NCBI RefSeq assembly: GCF_041468085.1
Contig: NZ_CP121017.1
Span: 3,289,676 to 3,353,675, forward strand
From: Tistrella mobilis
Lineage (GTDB): Bacteria; Pseudomonadota; Alphaproteobacteria; Tistrellales; Tistrellaceae
Direction: 5' to 3'
DNA length: 64,000 nucleotides
This document shows, piece by piece, positions 27,574-37,338 of the stretch (positions within the stretch are counted from its first letter, which is position 1; each line of letters begins with the position of its first letter). A program made the position numbers and the translations under genes. The notes beneath the pieces are model-generated. The model was not told the DNA's origin. It made no database searches and worked only from the letters and a program-made list of their open reading frames with translations.

Positions 27574-30500
27574 ATGCGGATCGCCCGCAAGCTCACCGTC
27601 GATGGCCGCTCCCCTTACCAGGGGATCGAGATGCGGACCGCCACCAGCGAAATCCGCAACCCCGACGGCTCGGTCGTCTTCAAGCTCGAAAATATCGAGG
27701 TCCCCGCCTCGTGGTCGCAGGTCGCCTGCGACATTATCGCGCAGAAGTACTTCCGCAAGCGCGGCGTTCCCGCCGTCACCCGGCGCGTGCCCGAAGAAGG
27801 CGTGCCCGAATTCCTGTGGCGCTCGGAACCCGACGAGGCGGCACTGGCCGCCCTGCCCGAGGGCGAGCGCTATACGGGTGAGCGGACCGCCGCCCAGGTC
27901 TTCGACCGCATGGCCGGCACCTGGGCCTATTGGGGCTGGAAGGGCGGCTATTTCGACAGCGAAGCGGATGCCGCCGCCTATCGCGACGAAATGTGCCGGA
28001 TGCTGGCCGACCAGATGGCAGCACCCAACTCGCCGCAGTGGTTCAACACCGGCCTGCACTGGGCCTATGGCATCGACGGCCCGGCCCAGGGCCATTATTA
28101 CGTCGACCATGTCACCGGCGAGCTGACCCGTTCCGCCACGGCCTATGAACACCCGCAGCCCCATGCCTGCTTCATCCAGTCGGTCTCGGACGATCTGGTG
28201 AACGAGGGCGGCATCATGGACCTCTGGGTCCGCGAGGCGCGGCTGTTCAAATACGGCTCGGGCACCGGCACCAATTTCTCGTCGGTCCGCGGCGAAGGTG
28301 AGCCGCTGTCGGGCGGCGGCCGCTCGTCGGGCCTGATGAGCTTCCTGAAGATCGGCGACCGCGCCGCCGGCGCCATCAAGTCGGGCGGCACCACCCGCCG
28401 GGCCGCGAAGATGGTGGTGGTCGATGTCGACCATCCCGATATCGAGGCCTATATCAACTGGAAGGTGATCGAAGAGCAGAAGGTGGCGGCGCTCGTCACC
28501 GGCTCGAAGCTTGCCAACCGGCATCTGAACGCGGTGATCAGGGCCGCATCGGATCTGAAGATCGCCGAGGACGACCGGTTCGACCCGCGCCGCAACCCGG
28601 CGCTGAAGGCCGCGGTCAAGGCCGCCCGCGCGGCGCTGATCCCCGAGAATTACGTCCAGCGCGTCATCCAGTTCGCCCGCCAGGGCTATACCGAACTCCA
28701 TATCCCGGTGTTCAACACCGACTGGGATTCGGAAGCCTATCTGACCGTTTCGGGCCAGAATTCCAACAATTCGGTGCGCGTCACCGATGCGTTCCTGAAC
28801 GCGGTGCTGGCCGATGGCGAGTGGACGCTGACCCGCCGCACCGACGGCAAGGTGGTGCGCACCATCCGCGCCAAGGATCTGTGGGAGCAGATCGGCAACG
28901 CCGCCTGGGCGAGCGCCGATCCCGGCATCCAGTTCGACACCACGATCAACGACTGGCACACCTGCCCCGCCCACGGCCGGATCAACGCATCCAACCCGTG
29001 CTCGGAATACATGTTCCTCGACGACACGGCCTGCAACCTGGCGTCGCTGAACCTGATGACCTTCCGGCGCGCGGACGGCTCGTTCGACATCGAGACCTAT
29101 GAGCATGCGGTCCGGCTTTGGACCGTGACGCTGGAAATCTCGGTGCTGATGGCGCAGTACCCCTCGGCGACCATCGCTCAGCTGTCCTATGATTTCCGCA
29201 CCCTCGGCCTCGGCTACGCCAATCTGGGCGGCCTGCTGATGGCCTCGGGCCTTGCCTATGACAGCCATGAAGGCCGGGCACTGGCCGGTGCGCTGACCGC
29301 GATCATGACCGGTGTCGCCTATGCGACCTCGGCCGAGATGGCGAAGGAACTGGGCACTTTCCCGAAATACGCCCCCAATGCCGAGGCGATGCTGCGGGTG
29401 ATCCGCAATCATCGCCGTGCCGCCCATGGCGCGACCGAGGGCTATGAGCAGCTGGCCGTGGCGCCGGTGGCGCTGGACCACGCCAACCTGCCCGACCCGC
29501 GCCTGGGCGATGCCGCCCGCCGCGCCTGGGATCAGGCGCTGGAACTTGGCGAGGCGCACGGCTTCCGCAACGCCCAGTCGACCGTGATCGCCCCCACCGG
29601 CACGATCGGCCTGGTGATGGATTGCGACACCACCGGCATCGAGCCCGATTTCGCGCTGGTGAAGTTCAAGAAGCTGGCCGGCGGCGGCTACTTCAAGATC
29701 ATCAACCGCACCGTGCCCGAGGCGCTGGCGAAGCTGGGTTATGAAGAGCCCCGCATCCGCGCGATCATCGATTATGCGGTCGGCCGCGGCACGCTGGCGG
29801 GCTCGCCCGCCATCGGCCATGACGCGCTGCGTGCCCGCGGCTTCGACGATGCGGCGATCGAGCGGCTGGAGAAGTCGCTGGCCCAGGCCTTCGAGCTGAA
29901 ATTCGCCTTCAACAAGTGGACGCTGGGCGCCGAATTCTGCCGCGACGCGCTGGGCTTCACCGATGCCCAGCTCGACGATCCGGCCTTCGACATGCTCCAG
30001 GGCCTGGGCTTCTCGAAGGACGAGATCGAAGCCGCGAACATCTGGGTCTGCGGCGCGATGACGCTGGAAGGCGCGCCGGGGCTGGAAGCCCGGCACCTGC
30101 CGGTCTTCGACTGCGCCAATCCCTGCGGCCGCAAGGGCACCCGCTACCTGTCGGCGGAAGCCCATATCCGCATGATGGCGGCGGCCCAGCCCTTCATCTC
30201 CGGCGCGATCAGCAAGACCATCAACATGCCGAATGCGGCGACGGTGGAAGACTGCAAGGCGGCCTATATGCTGTCCTGGCGGCTGGGCCTCAAGGCCAAT
30301 GCGCTCTACCGCGACGGCTCCAAGCTCTCGCAGCCGCTGAACGCCATGATCCTGGACGACGATGTCGAGGACGTGGAAGAGGCGGTGGCCGAGTTCGCGG
30401 CGAAGCCCGCCGCCGAACAGGCGCGCGTGGTGGCCGAGCGGATCGTCACCCAGTATATCAGCGAGCGCCAGCGCCTGCCCCATCGCCGCAAGGGCTACAC

Positions 30501-31236
30501 CCAGAAGGCGGTGGTCGGTGGCCACAAGCTCTATCTGCGGACCGGCGAATACGAAGACGGCAAGCTGGGCGAGATCTTCATCGACATGCACAAGGAAGGC
30601 GCCGCCTTCCGCAGCCTGATGAACGCCTTCGCCATCGCCATCTCCATCGGCCTGCAGTACGGCGTGCCGCTGGACGAATATGTCGACGCCTATGTCTTCA
30701 GCCGCTTCGAGCCTTCGGGCATGGTGGAAGGCAATGACGCGATCAAGATGGCGACCTCGGTGCTCGACTATGTGTTCCGGGAACTCGCGATCTCGTATCT
30801 GGGCCGCACCGATCTCGCCCATGTCCAGCCGGTCCAGGCTGCAGACCTGCTGCCCGACAGCGTGGGCCGCGGTGTGCGCGAAGGCACGCGCGAAGACGGC
30901 CAGGGCGGCACCCCCACCCCGGCGCCCGCGGTCGCCGCGGCCATGGGGCTCGCCAGCGCCGGCTTCGTGCGCAGCAATCTCTACGTGCTCCGCGGCGGCG
31001 CGGGCGGCAACACCGCCACCGCCTATGCCGAGCCGCATGCCCATACCCATGAAGACCTGTCGCCGACCGCACTCGGCCATGCGGACGTGGTCGACGAGCG
31101 CCTGGAGGCGATCCGCATCGCCCGCCAGAAGGGCTTCGAGGGCGACCCCTGCGGCGAATGCGGCAACATGACCCTGGTCCGCAACGGCACCTGCCTGAAA
31201 TGCGTCACCTGCGGCTCGACCAGCGGCTGCTCGTGA
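27574..31236 (+). CDS. nrdJ: Class II (adenosylcobalamin-dependent) ribonucleoside-diphosphate reductase
   Basis: 1220 residues, typical of the large alphaproteobacterial NrdJ. It reduces ribonucleotides to deoxyribonucleotides using adenosylcobalamin to generate the thiyl radical, with or without oxygen. Visible features: the active-site region [15 protein letters not shown] (Cys199), [15 protein letters not shown], the radical-Cys/Glu loop [11 protein letters not shown] (near residue 475), [18 protein letters not shown] and [13 protein letters not shown]. The C-terminal zinc/redox-Cys tail has [15 protein letters not shown] and a final Cys. The ATG follows GGAGGCAGG. It is a single-gene unit, with NrdR-like boxes upstream and a strong terminator downstream. 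Confidence 0.97.
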   Translation: MRIARKLTVDGRSPYQGIEMRTATSEIRNPDGSVVFKLENIEVPASWSQVACDIIAQKYFRKRGVPAVTRRVPEEGVPEFLWRSEPDEAALAALPEGERYTGERTAAQVFDRMAGTWAYWGWKGGYFDSEADAAAYRDEMCRMLADQMAAPNSPQWFNTGLHWAYGIDGPAQGHYYVDHVTGELTRSATAYEHPQPHACFIQSVSDDLVNEGGIMDLWVREARLFKYGSGTGTNFSSVRGEGEPLSGGGRSSGLMSFLKIGDRAAGAIKSGGTTRRAAKMVVVDVDHPDIEAYINWKVIEEQKVAALVTGSKLANRHLNAVIRAASDLKIAEDDRFDPRRNPALKAAVKAARAALIPENYVQRVIQFARQGYTELHIPVFNTDWDSEAYLTVSGQNSNNSVRVTDAFLNAVLADGEWTLTRRTDGKVVRTIRAKDLWEQIGNAAWASADPGIQFDTTINDWHTCPAHGRINASNPCSEYMFLDDTACNLASLNLMTFRRADGSFDIETYEHAVRLWTVTLEISVLMAQYPSATIAQLSYDFRTLGLGYANLGGLLMASGLAYDSHEGRALAGALTAIMTGVAYATSAEMAKELGTFPKYAPNAEAMLRVIRNHRRAAHGATEGYEQLAVAPVALDHANLPDPRLGDAARRAWDQALELGEAHGFRNAQSTVIAPTGTIGLVMDCDTTGIEPDFALVKFKKLAGGGYFKIINRTVPEALAKLGYEEPRIRAIIDYAVGRGTLAGSPAIGHDALRARGFDDAAIERLEKSLAQAFELKFAFNKWTLGAEFCRDALGFTDAQLDDPAFDMLQGLGFSKDEIEAANIWVCGAMTLEGAPGLEARHLPVFDCANPCGRKGTRYLSAEAHIRMMAAAQPFISGAISKTINMPNAATVEDCKAAYMLSWRLGLKANALYRDGSKLSQPLNAMILDDDVEDVEEAVAEFAAKPAAEQARVVAERIVTQYISERQRLPHRRKGYTQKAVVGGHKLYLRTGEYEDGKLGEIFIDMHKEGAAFRSLMNAFAIAISIGLQYGVPLDEYVDAYVFSRFEPSGMVEGNDAIKMATSVLDYVFRELAISYLGRTDLAHVQPVQAADLLPDSVGRGVREGTREDGQGGTPTPAPAVAAAMGLASAGFVRSNLYVLRGGAGGNTATAYAEPHAHTHEDLSPTALGHADVVDERLEAIRIARQKGFEGDPCGECGNMTLVRNGTCLKCVTCGSTSGCS

Positions 31237-31284
31237 CCGGCGGGGCGGCCCGGCCGCCCCTGCCTGCACCCCGACGATCATCCG

Positions 31285-31321
31285 ACGCCGCCCCGGTTCC
31301 GACCGGGGCGGCGTTCGGTTT
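31285..31321 (+). terminator. Rho-independent terminator after nrdJ
   Basis: A 13-bp perfect stem (ACGCCGCCCCGGT / ACCGGGGCGGCGT) with a four-base TCCG loop, followed by TCGGTTTT. It lies 48 bases after the nrdJ stop. Confidence 0.8.
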
Positions 31322-31360
31322 TGGTGGCAGAGGCGGCCCGCCATGCCTAGAGTCGGGATC

Positions 31361-31591
31361 ATGGCCCAGGACATCGCCCCACCCGCCCTCATCGTCCCGG
31401 CCGAGTATCCCGAACTCCGGCTGCTCGCCTGGAACCGCGATCCGGCACGACCACTGCCGGAAGCGGAGGTCTTCGCCCTCTACGAGGCCAATTGGCGCCA
31501 TGTCGACCAGGACCGCCTGACGCCCCGCGAACGGGCGCTGATCGACCGGCTGACCCGCCGCTGGGGGGCTGGGCGGATGCTGGTCCGATGA
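31361..31591 (+). CDS. Small protein upstream of AbiEii-like toxin, putative antitoxin
   Basis: 76 residues, unrecognised family. Contents: YPELRLLAWNRDPARPLPEAEVF, a helix EAEVFALYEANWRHVD, then RERALIDRLTRRWG ending basic. The stop overlaps the AbiEii-like ATG (ATGA), the tight coupling typical of toxin-antitoxin pairs. It is far shorter than AbiEi (about 200 residues with a winged helix) and shows no clear helix-turn-helix. The MAQDIAPP start is favoured over an ATG six codons earlier. The antitoxin role is inference from position only. Confidence 0.6.
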   Translation: MAQDIAPPALIVPAEYPELRLLAWNRDPARPLPEAEVFALYEANWRHVDQDRLTPRERALIDRLTRRWGAGRMLVR

Positions 31592-32289
31592 CCGGCTATC
31601 GTCGCCCCGAGCATCAGGCGGTCGCGGTCCTGCTCGGCCGGCTGGACGCGGCGGTTCTGGAGGCCGGCGCCTGCCGCTTCGGGGGCGGCACCGCGATCGT
31701 GCTGGCGCTTGGGGAATACCGGGTCTCCGCCGATGTCGACTTCCTTTGTGCCAGCACGGAAGGGTATCGCTTCCTCCGTCAGCGCATCTTCGACGGCGGG
31801 TTCGGAAGCCTGTTCAGAGCCCCCGTCACCCTGCCCCGCGGCCACCGCGCCGATCAGTACGGCCTGCGTGCCCTGATCGAAATCGACGGCCGGCCGGTGA
31901 AGTTCGAAATCGTCCGCGAAGCCCGCATCGAGCTGGATCCGCCAGATGCCCGGCTGTGCGGCTGCCCGGTGCTGAGCACCGCCGACCAGTACGCCGAAAA
32001 ACTGCTCGCCAATGCCGACCGCGGGGCCGACAGGGCCGTCGCCTGGCGGGATGCGATCGATCTCGGCATGCTGATCCGGCATCTGGGCCCTGTCCCGGAT
32101 GCAGCGGTCACAAAGGCCGTCGGCGCCTACGGCCCCTCGGTCCTCGCCGCCCTCTCACGGGTTCACGAGGCGCTCGACCTGCCGGAAAACCGCCGCCATG
32201 CCCGCGATCGCCTGGGCATGACCGGGGAGGATCTGGACAGGGCCGTAGACGCGCTCGGCGCCGATCTCCGGCGGCTGACGGGCGGCTGA
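31588..32289 (+). CDS. AbiEii/MenT-like nucleotidyltransferase (putative toxin)
   Basis: 233 residues. The N-terminal nucleotidyltransferase signature FGGGTAIVLALGEYRVSADVD has the GG(S/T) motif and the first catalytic acidic pair. A third acid is likely in LIEIDGRPVKFEIVRE, and LSTADQYAEKLLANADRG corresponds to the conserved substrate-binding Lys region of the family. AbiEii-type enzymes transfer nucleotides to tRNA or other targets and cause abortive infection or growth arrest. It is translationally coupled to the small gene upstream and ends five bases from the convergent OmpA-like gene. Family assignment is good; activity and target unknown. Confidence 0.82.
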   Translation: MTGYRRPEHQAVAVLLGRLDAAVLEAGACRFGGGTAIVLALGEYRVSADVDFLCASTEGYRFLRQRIFDGGFGSLFRAPVTLPRGHRADQYGLRALIEIDGRPVKFEIVREARIELDPPDARLCGCPVLSTADQYAEKLLANADRGADRAVAWRDAIDLGMLIRHLGPVPDAAVTKAVGAYGPSVLAALSRVHEALDLPENRRHARDRLGMTGEDLDRAVDALGADLRRLTGG

Positions 32290-32294
32290 TCCGT

Positions 32295-33383
32295 TCACCC
32301 CGCCTGCGGCGAGCGGCGCACCCGGATCTCGATCCGGCGGCGTTCCTTCACATCCCCTGATTGTGAGCCATCGGCGAGAACATCGCCGGGCATGATCGTC
32401 TGCGCACCTGAATAGGGCAGGATGCGCAGTTCCGAGAGCCGGGGATCTGCCCGCAGGATGCGGGCGACCGCGGCCGCACGTGCCATGCCCAGCCCGGCAT
32501 TGTCCCCCGGACGAAGCCGGCCGGCACCTTCGGTACCACGCAGAACCGGCAGCAGGCTGCGATCCAGATTGGACTGGCGACCGCCCATGCCCTGTTCGTC
32601 GGTATGGCCGATCACTTCAATCACGTCGGTGCCGTAGCGGCCCGAGATCTGCACCAGCTGCTCGACCACAGCCGTGGACAGAAGCGTCCGGAACTCCGGT
32701 GAAATCTCGGCACTGCCGATCCCGAAGGAATAGCCGTCGGCCTCGCTCAGGCTGATGATCGGCGGCCAGTCATGTGTCCCGCGCCCTAGCAGCCGGTCGA
32801 GCATGCCGGGCGCCGCATCGGTCTTCGGGGCAGTCTCCGCCGTGCGGGCTCCGGCTGCAAGCCGCGCAATCTCGTCAGGCGTCATCCCGACCAGATCCTG
32901 TTCCGCGCGGGCGTCATCGAGCGCCCGGGCCTCGTCGATCAGCCGGGCCAGCTCTTCAGGCGTGATACCGGCACGGACATAAGGGGCGAGGTCGCGCCAA
33001 TAAGGGGCGATTTCCTGCACCTCCGGTAGGGTCATGCCGGTCTCCGCCAGCTGGCGGGCAGTTGCCGCGCCGATGGACAATTCGCGCCAGTCCTCGGGCA
33101 CATCCGGGCGCGCCTCCAGCATCCGGGCCATCATCGATCCCTCGGCGTCGAGTTCTGCGACCTTGAGCCGCGCTTCGGCAAGCTCCGCCTCGATGCGCGA
33201 AATGGTGCGGGCATCGCGCGTGAAGATTACGGCAGAGATCAGCGCCAGACAGAAGACCAGCAGAAGCATGAGCTCTGCCATGGTCAGGCCGAGCACGATG
33301 CCGCGACGATAGGAAGCGGCGGCCCGCCGCATGCCCCCATCCGGCAGGCCACCGCCGGTGGCCCGGTTCATGTCGTCGCTCAT
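32295..33383 (-). CDS. OmpA/MotB-like stator protein (ZorB-like)
   Basis: 362 residues. One membrane helix (about 28-54, LGLTMAELMLLLVFCLALI) has an acidic residue, Glu37, at its start, where MotB/ZorB-type stators carry their proton-binding acid. A helical region (60-180) follows, and a C-terminal OmpA-type peptidoglycan-binding domain (about 218-355) has VIEVIGHTDEQ, GMARAAAVARIL and KERRRIEIRVRR. It overlaps the MotA-like gene (ATGA). Together they should form an ion-driven membrane motor anchored to peptidoglycan. It is not flagellar: no flagellar gene is near and the motif spacing differs from MotB. Related to ZorB by architecture; sequence closeness untested. Confidence 0.82.
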   Translation of the reverse strand: MSDDMNRATGGGLPDGGMRRAAASYRRGIVLGLTMAELMLLLVFCLALISAVIFTRDARTISRIEAELAEARLKVAELDAEGSMMARMLEARPDVPEDWRELSIGAATARQLAETGMTLPEVQEIAPYWRDLAPYVRAGITPEELARLIDEARALDDARAEQDLVGMTPDEIARLAAGARTAETAPKTDAAPGMLDRLLGRGTHDWPPIISLSEADGYSFGIGSAEISPEFRTLLSTAVVEQLVQISGRYGTDVIEVIGHTDEQGMGGRQSNLDRSLLPVLRGTEGAGRLRPGDNAGLGMARAAAVARILRADPRLSELRILPYSGAQTIMPGDVLADGSQSGDVKERRRIEIRVRRSPQAG

Positions 33384-34525
33384 CCGCCCTGCCCTGTGGG
33401 TAGGCCCCCTGCGGATCGGCCATCATCCGCCGTCTCGAAGGTCGCGGATGAGGCATCCGGCCCTTCCCGAACCGGCTCGCGTGCGGCAAGTGCGGCAAGC
33501 GCCTCGGCGATGCGACGGTTGCCGGTTTCGGTACGCTCCAGTGCCTCGGCAAGCCGGCGCAGCCCATCCCGGGTCTCGCCCAGAACCCCGTGGCCGGCGG
33601 CCTCCCGCGCCCGGGCGGCCCGTTCCACCTCGCCGATCGCCTGGATCAGCGCCCCGGTATTCTCCCGCGTCGACCGGTCGAAGCCTGCGGCGGCCTGGGC
33701 CAGCGCATCGATGGTCGGCTGAATCTGGATCCGGATCAGCTGTTCCGGCGTCTGCATCGCGCGCAGCCGCTCGGCCGTCTCACCCAGACTGCTGGTCACC
33801 CGGCCAGCGCTGGCGGCCAGCCCGTCGGTGTCCTCGGCCAGGCGGCGGGTGACGTCGCCAAGCGAGGCGGACACCCGGGTGGTAAGTCCGTCGAGCGTGG
33901 CACTCGACGATTGCGACACCGTCTCGATGGGTTGCACGGCCTTGCGGGCAGCATCCTGAACGTCGGCGAGCAGCCGTTCCGACACCGTGCGGGTGGTGTT
34001 CAGGATCTCCTCGAAGCCCTCGCCCATCACCTGTTCGGTGGCACGGCGGAAATGGGAGAGTTCCAGCACCGTGCGGTCCAGCTCACGCCGGAGATTCCGG
34101 GCAGCGTCGGCAAGTTCGATGCGGGCGGTGTGCTCAACCTCGACCGGATCGACCCGCATCTGATTGAACATCACCCGAAGCGCCACACCGGCAATGGTCG
34201 AGGCGATGGCGATGCCGAAATTGCGCACGATCTCGTCGGCAGCCCCATCGGCGCTGAACTGGTAGAGAGATGCCCCCAGGCTGACCAGGGTGTAGAGAAA
34301 GCCCATATAGTAGAGATTGTCGCCGTTCTGGTCAGCGCGCAGCCGGAGCCTGCGGAAGCCGAGCAGGGCCGTTGCATAGCAGAGCATCAGGGCCACCGGC
34401 ACGCCCGTGACCACCCAGGCGGGCAGGCCCATCAGCTTCGCAGCAACAATGAAGCCGGCACCTGCGAGCACGAACACGAAGAACACGATCGGCCCGAAGA
34501 AAGTGTCGAGACGCGTGCCGGACAT
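33380..34525 (-). CDS. MotA/ZorA-like channel protein with long coiled-coil tail
   Basis: 381 residues. About four membrane helices lie at 10-32, 37-57, 72-90 and 100-120. The last reads RNFGIAIASTIAGVALR, similar to the small-residue helix of MotA/TolQ/ExbB proton channels. From residue 130 to the end it is a long amphipathic, mostly helical cytoplasmic tail (heptad-like segments such as VSQSSSATLDGLTTRVSASL and LETAERLRAM-type repeats), recalling the tail of ZorA. It starts directly at the stop of the VWA-like gene and overlaps the OmpA-like gene. Predicted to pair with the OmpA-like protein as a stator complex. ExbB/TolQ alternatives are less likely given the OmpA partner. Confidence 0.78.
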   Translation of the reverse strand: MSGTRLDTFFGPIVFFVFVLAGAGFIVAAKLMGLPAWVVTGVPVALMLCYATALLGFRRLRLRADQNGDNLYYMGFLYTLVSLGASLYQFSADGAADEIVRNFGIAIASTIAGVALRVMFNQMRVDPVEVEHTARIELADAARNLRRELDRTVLELSHFRRATEQVMGEGFEEILNTTRTVSERLLADVQDAARKAVQPIETVSQSSSATLDGLTTRVSASLGDVTRRLAEDTDGLAASAGRVTSSLGETAERLRAMQTPEQLIRIQIQPTIDALAQAAAGFDRSTRENTGALIQAIGEVERAARAREAAGHGVLGETRDGLRRLAEALERTETGNRRIAEALAALAAREPVREGPDASSATFETADDGRSAGGLPTGQGG

Positions 34526-35350
34526 TCAGCCTGCCCCCTGCAGCTTGTGGGCCCGCTCGAACCGGCCCCGGTTGTCGTCGATCCACTGCTGCCAGAAGCC
34601 GACATGATCGACCGATTTCAGCTTCGATGCCGCGCGCTCGATATAGAACAGCGTCACCGCGGCTCCCCCGAGATCGGTGCGGTACTGCCTGTAGGCGGGA
34701 GACGCTTTGAAGGTGTCGTAGCGCAGATCGCCCCGGAACTGCGAATAGAGCGACGTGTTCTCGACCATGTCAGAGACAATCACCAGGGATTTGGGCAGAT
34801 CGGCAACGGCCCGTCCGGTGAAGCTGTCGACGGCGATGGCCTGGATTGCCGACATGATCGGCGAAACCTCGCCGGTGTGCGGCGCCAGCCCCGTACCCAG
34901 CGCCTCGGCAAGCGGCCGTTCGAAGGCGGTGATCCAGCGCTTGCGAGCCAGTGTCGGATTGGCTGTCCATTCGTCGAGATCGCTGCCATCGCCCGGATTG
35001 CAGCGGCTGAACAGCACGCGCGAACCGCCGTCTTCCTGTGTCATCACCCTCAGATCGATGCGCTCGTTCACCGCAGCGCCGGTCGCGATGTCGGTGAGCA
35101 GGGTCTTCACCTCGCGCCGCCCGATTTCGGGCAGCGGATCGGAACTATCGATCAGAATAACGGTGATGCCGGCGAGATGCCCGTCCGCGGGACACAGGCT
35201 CTCGGGATCGCGCTTCGTCGGGCGTTCGGCGCCGAACCACAGCCAGCCGCCGGCCCCGAGAATGGCGAGAATCGCCACCACGGCAAGAACGAGGCCGATG
35301 ACGGTACCAGTCTCGCCGCGGCCACCGCGCCGCCTACGCCGCCGTGCCAT
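34526..35350 (-). CDS. Membrane-anchored VWA-like protein of the stator operon
   Basis: 274 residues. A strongly basic cytoplasmic N-terminus (Arg-rich, residues 3-11) precedes one membrane helix (15-40). The rest resembles a von Willebrand A fold: ITVILIDSSDPLP with a DSSD start (68-71) where the MIDAS motif would be, and the central beta-strand SLVIVSDMVENTSLYSQF. The MIDAS is incomplete (DxSxS not preserved), so metal binding is uncertain. It overlaps the preceding gene by 17 bases and abuts the MotA-like gene. It could be the sensor or effector-coupling part of the complex; no known family was recognised. Confidence 0.65.
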   Translation of the reverse strand: MARRRRRRGGRGETGTVIGLVLAVVAILAILGAGGWLWFGAERPTKRDPESLCPADGHLAGITVILIDSSDPLPEIGRREVKTLLTDIATGAAVNERIDLRVMTQEDGGSRVLFSRCNPGDGSDLDEWTANPTLARKRWITAFERPLAEALGTGLAPHTGEVSPIMSAIQAIAVDSFTGRAVADLPKSLVIVSDMVENTSLYSQFRGDLRYDTFKASPAYRQYRTDLGGAAVTLFYIERAASKLKSVDHVGFWQQWIDDNRGRFERAHKLQGAG

Positions 35351-36776
35351 CCCCTGCCTCCGGAATCAGGCTGTCGAGCTGACGATAGCGTTCGACCGTC
35401 TCGGCGAAAGCGCGGTTGATGTCGACGATCGCGGCTTCCAGCGTCTGCTGAGCGATCCGGATCTGCTCGTTCAGCAGGTCGCGATCTCCCTCGTCCCGCC
35501 GGGGGATGGCGGCAGGAATGCGGGTCAGGGTGAAGCCCCGGACGAAACGTTCCGGCGGTGGCGTGCTCCGCGCCGACTGGTTGGCGGTGTGGTAGATCCG
35601 AAGCAGCGCGGTGCCGGCAGCCTCCAGATTGACCTGCGCCTGTTCGAACAGCAGCTGGAGACGCTGGCGGTTGGAGATGATCGTGTCGTAGTCCTTGCGC
35701 CGTTCCGAGAGGTCGCGGCTCACCTCCCCCAGCTTTTCGCCATAGTCCCGGCGGATGTCGTCGAGCGTGTCGATCAGCGCGGTCTTGCGGGCCATATAGG
35801 CATCATGGGCGGCATTCAGCCGCGCCTGCACACCGGCATAGCCTGGATAAGGGTCGCGGAACTGCCAGCCATCGGCGAAGGCAAGGGCCGAAAACAGCAG
35901 GCCGATGCCGAACAGGACCCAGGACTGGACGTCGGCCATGGCGACGGGCGCCGTGCCAAGTCGGCGCATCACCTCCTGCCCTGCCCCTTCGGCAACGAGT
36001 TCGGCAGCCTCGCGGTAATGGGCGAGCGCCAGATTGATCGCCACGGCCAGCACCAGATAGATCAGCAGCGAGATGACGCCCACGGCCTTCATGGCGCCAC
36101 TGCGATGGGCAAGACGGGAGACGCCCCAGAAGGCCGCGAAGAAGGCCACCCCGATATTGAGCGCCGCGAAGAAGAAGGCCTGGGATGCGCCGCCCAGCAG
36201 ACCGGCCTGGCTACCGACCGCCAGAAAGCTGCCATTGGCGATGGTCTCGACCAGCAGCAGCAGCGCGATCACCGCAACGGACAGCCCGCGCCGGAGCGGC
36301 GTGTGCAGCCGGGCTGCGCGGTCGATGCCATGACGGGCACGGAAGGCGTTGCGTTCCGCCTCCGCCTCCAGCACCCGCCGACGCAGCCCATGCAGCTCGT
36401 CCATGCCCTTCGCCGCCTCGGCCCGGAATTCCGACAGACATTCGGGCGCCGCCAGCCGGATCTCGTTGAACCGTTCCTCGAAGGCGAGCCCGGCCAGACG
36501 TTCCGAATAGGTATGGGCCTGTTCCTCGAACGTCTCGAAGGCTCGGCTGTTCTGAGCGGCGACCTGTTCGGCGATGCGGGCCTCGATATCGTCCGGGACG
36601 AGGCTGTCCGAGGGCGGTTCTTCCCGCACCCCCCGGGCACGTCCCTCCGCCTCCAGCCGGAGTTCGGTCGCGACCCGGGTGACATCGAGTTCGGTGAACA
36701 CCTGCAAAGAGGCGCGGTTCAGATGGGCCGGGCGGTGCAGGTTCCCGGTCAGACGGCTCAATGCCGATTTCAGCAT
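35334..36776 (-). CDS. Four-TM coiled-coil protein, first gene of the stator operon
   Basis: 480 residues. An N-terminal helical region (residues about 60-150, with LAFEERFNEIRLAAPEC) precedes four membrane helices at roughly 163-190, 198-220, 230-252 and 282-302 (for example VAVIALLLLVETIANGSFL, LNIGVAFFAAFWGV, LLIYLVLAVAINLALA). A long C-terminal coiled coil (about 315-470, DLSERRKDYDTIISNRQRL) follows. No enzyme motif is seen. The start is uncertain: an upstream ATG would add 29 residues but lies almost at the predicted transcription start. Likely a membrane scaffold of the same complex as the three genes after it. Not recognised as a known Zorya component. Confidence 0.65.
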   Translation of the reverse strand: MLKSALSRLTGNLHRPAHLNRASLQVFTELDVTRVATELRLEAEGRARGVREEPPSDSLVPDDIEARIAEQVAAQNSRAFETFEEQAHTYSERLAGLAFEERFNEIRLAAPECLSEFRAEAAKGMDELHGLRRRVLEAEAERNAFRARHGIDRAARLHTPLRRGLSVAVIALLLLVETIANGSFLAVGSQAGLLGGASQAFFFAALNIGVAFFAAFWGVSRLAHRSGAMKAVGVISLLIYLVLAVAINLALAHYREAAELVAEGAGQEVMRRLGTAPVAMADVQSWVLFGIGLLFSALAFADGWQFRDPYPGYAGVQARLNAAHDAYMARKTALIDTLDDIRRDYGEKLGEVSRDLSERRKDYDTIISNRQRLQLLFEQAQVNLEAAGTALLRIYHTANQSARSTPPPERFVRGFTLTRIPAAIPRRDEGDRDLLNEQIRIAQQTLEAAIVDINRAFAETVERYRQLDSLIPEAGDGTAA

Positions 36777-36866
36777 GATGGGCGGACAGTCCCGAGATCG
36801 TCCGGCCATCAACCCGCCGGCCGACCCGACGGGCCCGATGCGCCCGGAACGTGTGTTCTGCATCGA

Positions 36867-36897
36867 ATTATATCCAGAAACACCAGGATCCGGACAA
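36867..36897 (-). promoter_or_regulatory. Candidate promoter of the stator operon
   Basis: On the minus strand TTGTCC and a perfect TATAAT separated by 19 bases. The longer spacer makes it imperfect. It lies just upstream of the operon, and the -10 is in an AT-rich island. It argues that translation starts downstream of the first in-frame ATG. Confidence 0.4.
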
Positions 36898-36918
36898 CTG
36901 ACTGTCGATTGGTGTTGC

Positions 36919-37338
36919 TCACCGCAACAGTTTCAGGCTCCCGGTCAGCGAGCGCACCCATTTGTCCGGGCCGAAGAGGCCGAAGCCGTCAATCGTCTCG
37001 GTGCCGAGATCGCGGTCGGGGAAGGTGGCGACGTAGTCGGCAAAGACGTGCAGGCTGCGGGCGAAGCCCGGGAAGGGGACGACGACGGCGTCTTCGGGGG
37101 CCGGCAGGGCCTTCAGCAGCAGGCTGCGGATCACCTCGCCCGGTGCCTGAAGGACGGGAACCGGCAGGTTGGTGATGGTGGCCGTGGCGCGGCCGGCCGC
37201 ATCGGTGAGGGCGACGGCGCCGAGCGACGGCCGGGCTGCCCCCAGGCCGATGGCGATGCCGGCGATGGTGTTGGCAAGCAGTCCGGCCGGCAGGGCCGGG
37301 TCGATGATGATGGCGATGCGGCTGCAGGCGGCAGTCAT
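36919..37338 (-). CDS. DUF2000 family protein
   Basis: 139 residues. RIAIIIDPALPAGLLANTIAGIAIGLGAA at the N-terminus and the later PVPVLQAP region match the DUF2000 family, small cytosolic proteins related to the peptidyl-tRNA hydrolase II fold. The biological role is unknown. The ATG follows GGGATCC; an in-frame ATG six codons upstream is possible. It is a single-gene unit between two other loci, so context gives no clue. Confidence 0.75.
   Translation of the reverse strand: MTAACSRIAIIIDPALPAGLLANTIAGIAIGLGAARPSLGAVALTDAAGRATATITNLPVPVLQAPGEVIRSLLLKALPAPEDAVVVPFPGFARSLHVFADYVATFPDRDLGTETIDGFGLFGPDKWVRSLTGSLKLLR

Noticed and set aside
27046-31392. Very long open frame antisense to nrdJ (over 1400 codons)
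   Set aside because: Shadow of a high-GC gene: third-position GC of nrdJ removes stops on the other strand. The translation is low-complexity with no recognisable domain.
31361-31591. AbiEi antitoxin
   Set aside because: At 76 residues it is too short and lacks the N-terminal winged helix; only position suggests an antitoxin.
32295-34525. Flagellar MotA/MotB stator genes
   Set aside because: No flagellar genes nearby, the channel protein has a 250-residue coiled-coil tail, and partners are a VWA-like and a coiled-coil membrane protein.
32295-36776. A complete Zorya defence system
   Set aside because: No zorC, zorD helicase or zorE nuclease was found; only the motor pair is similar.
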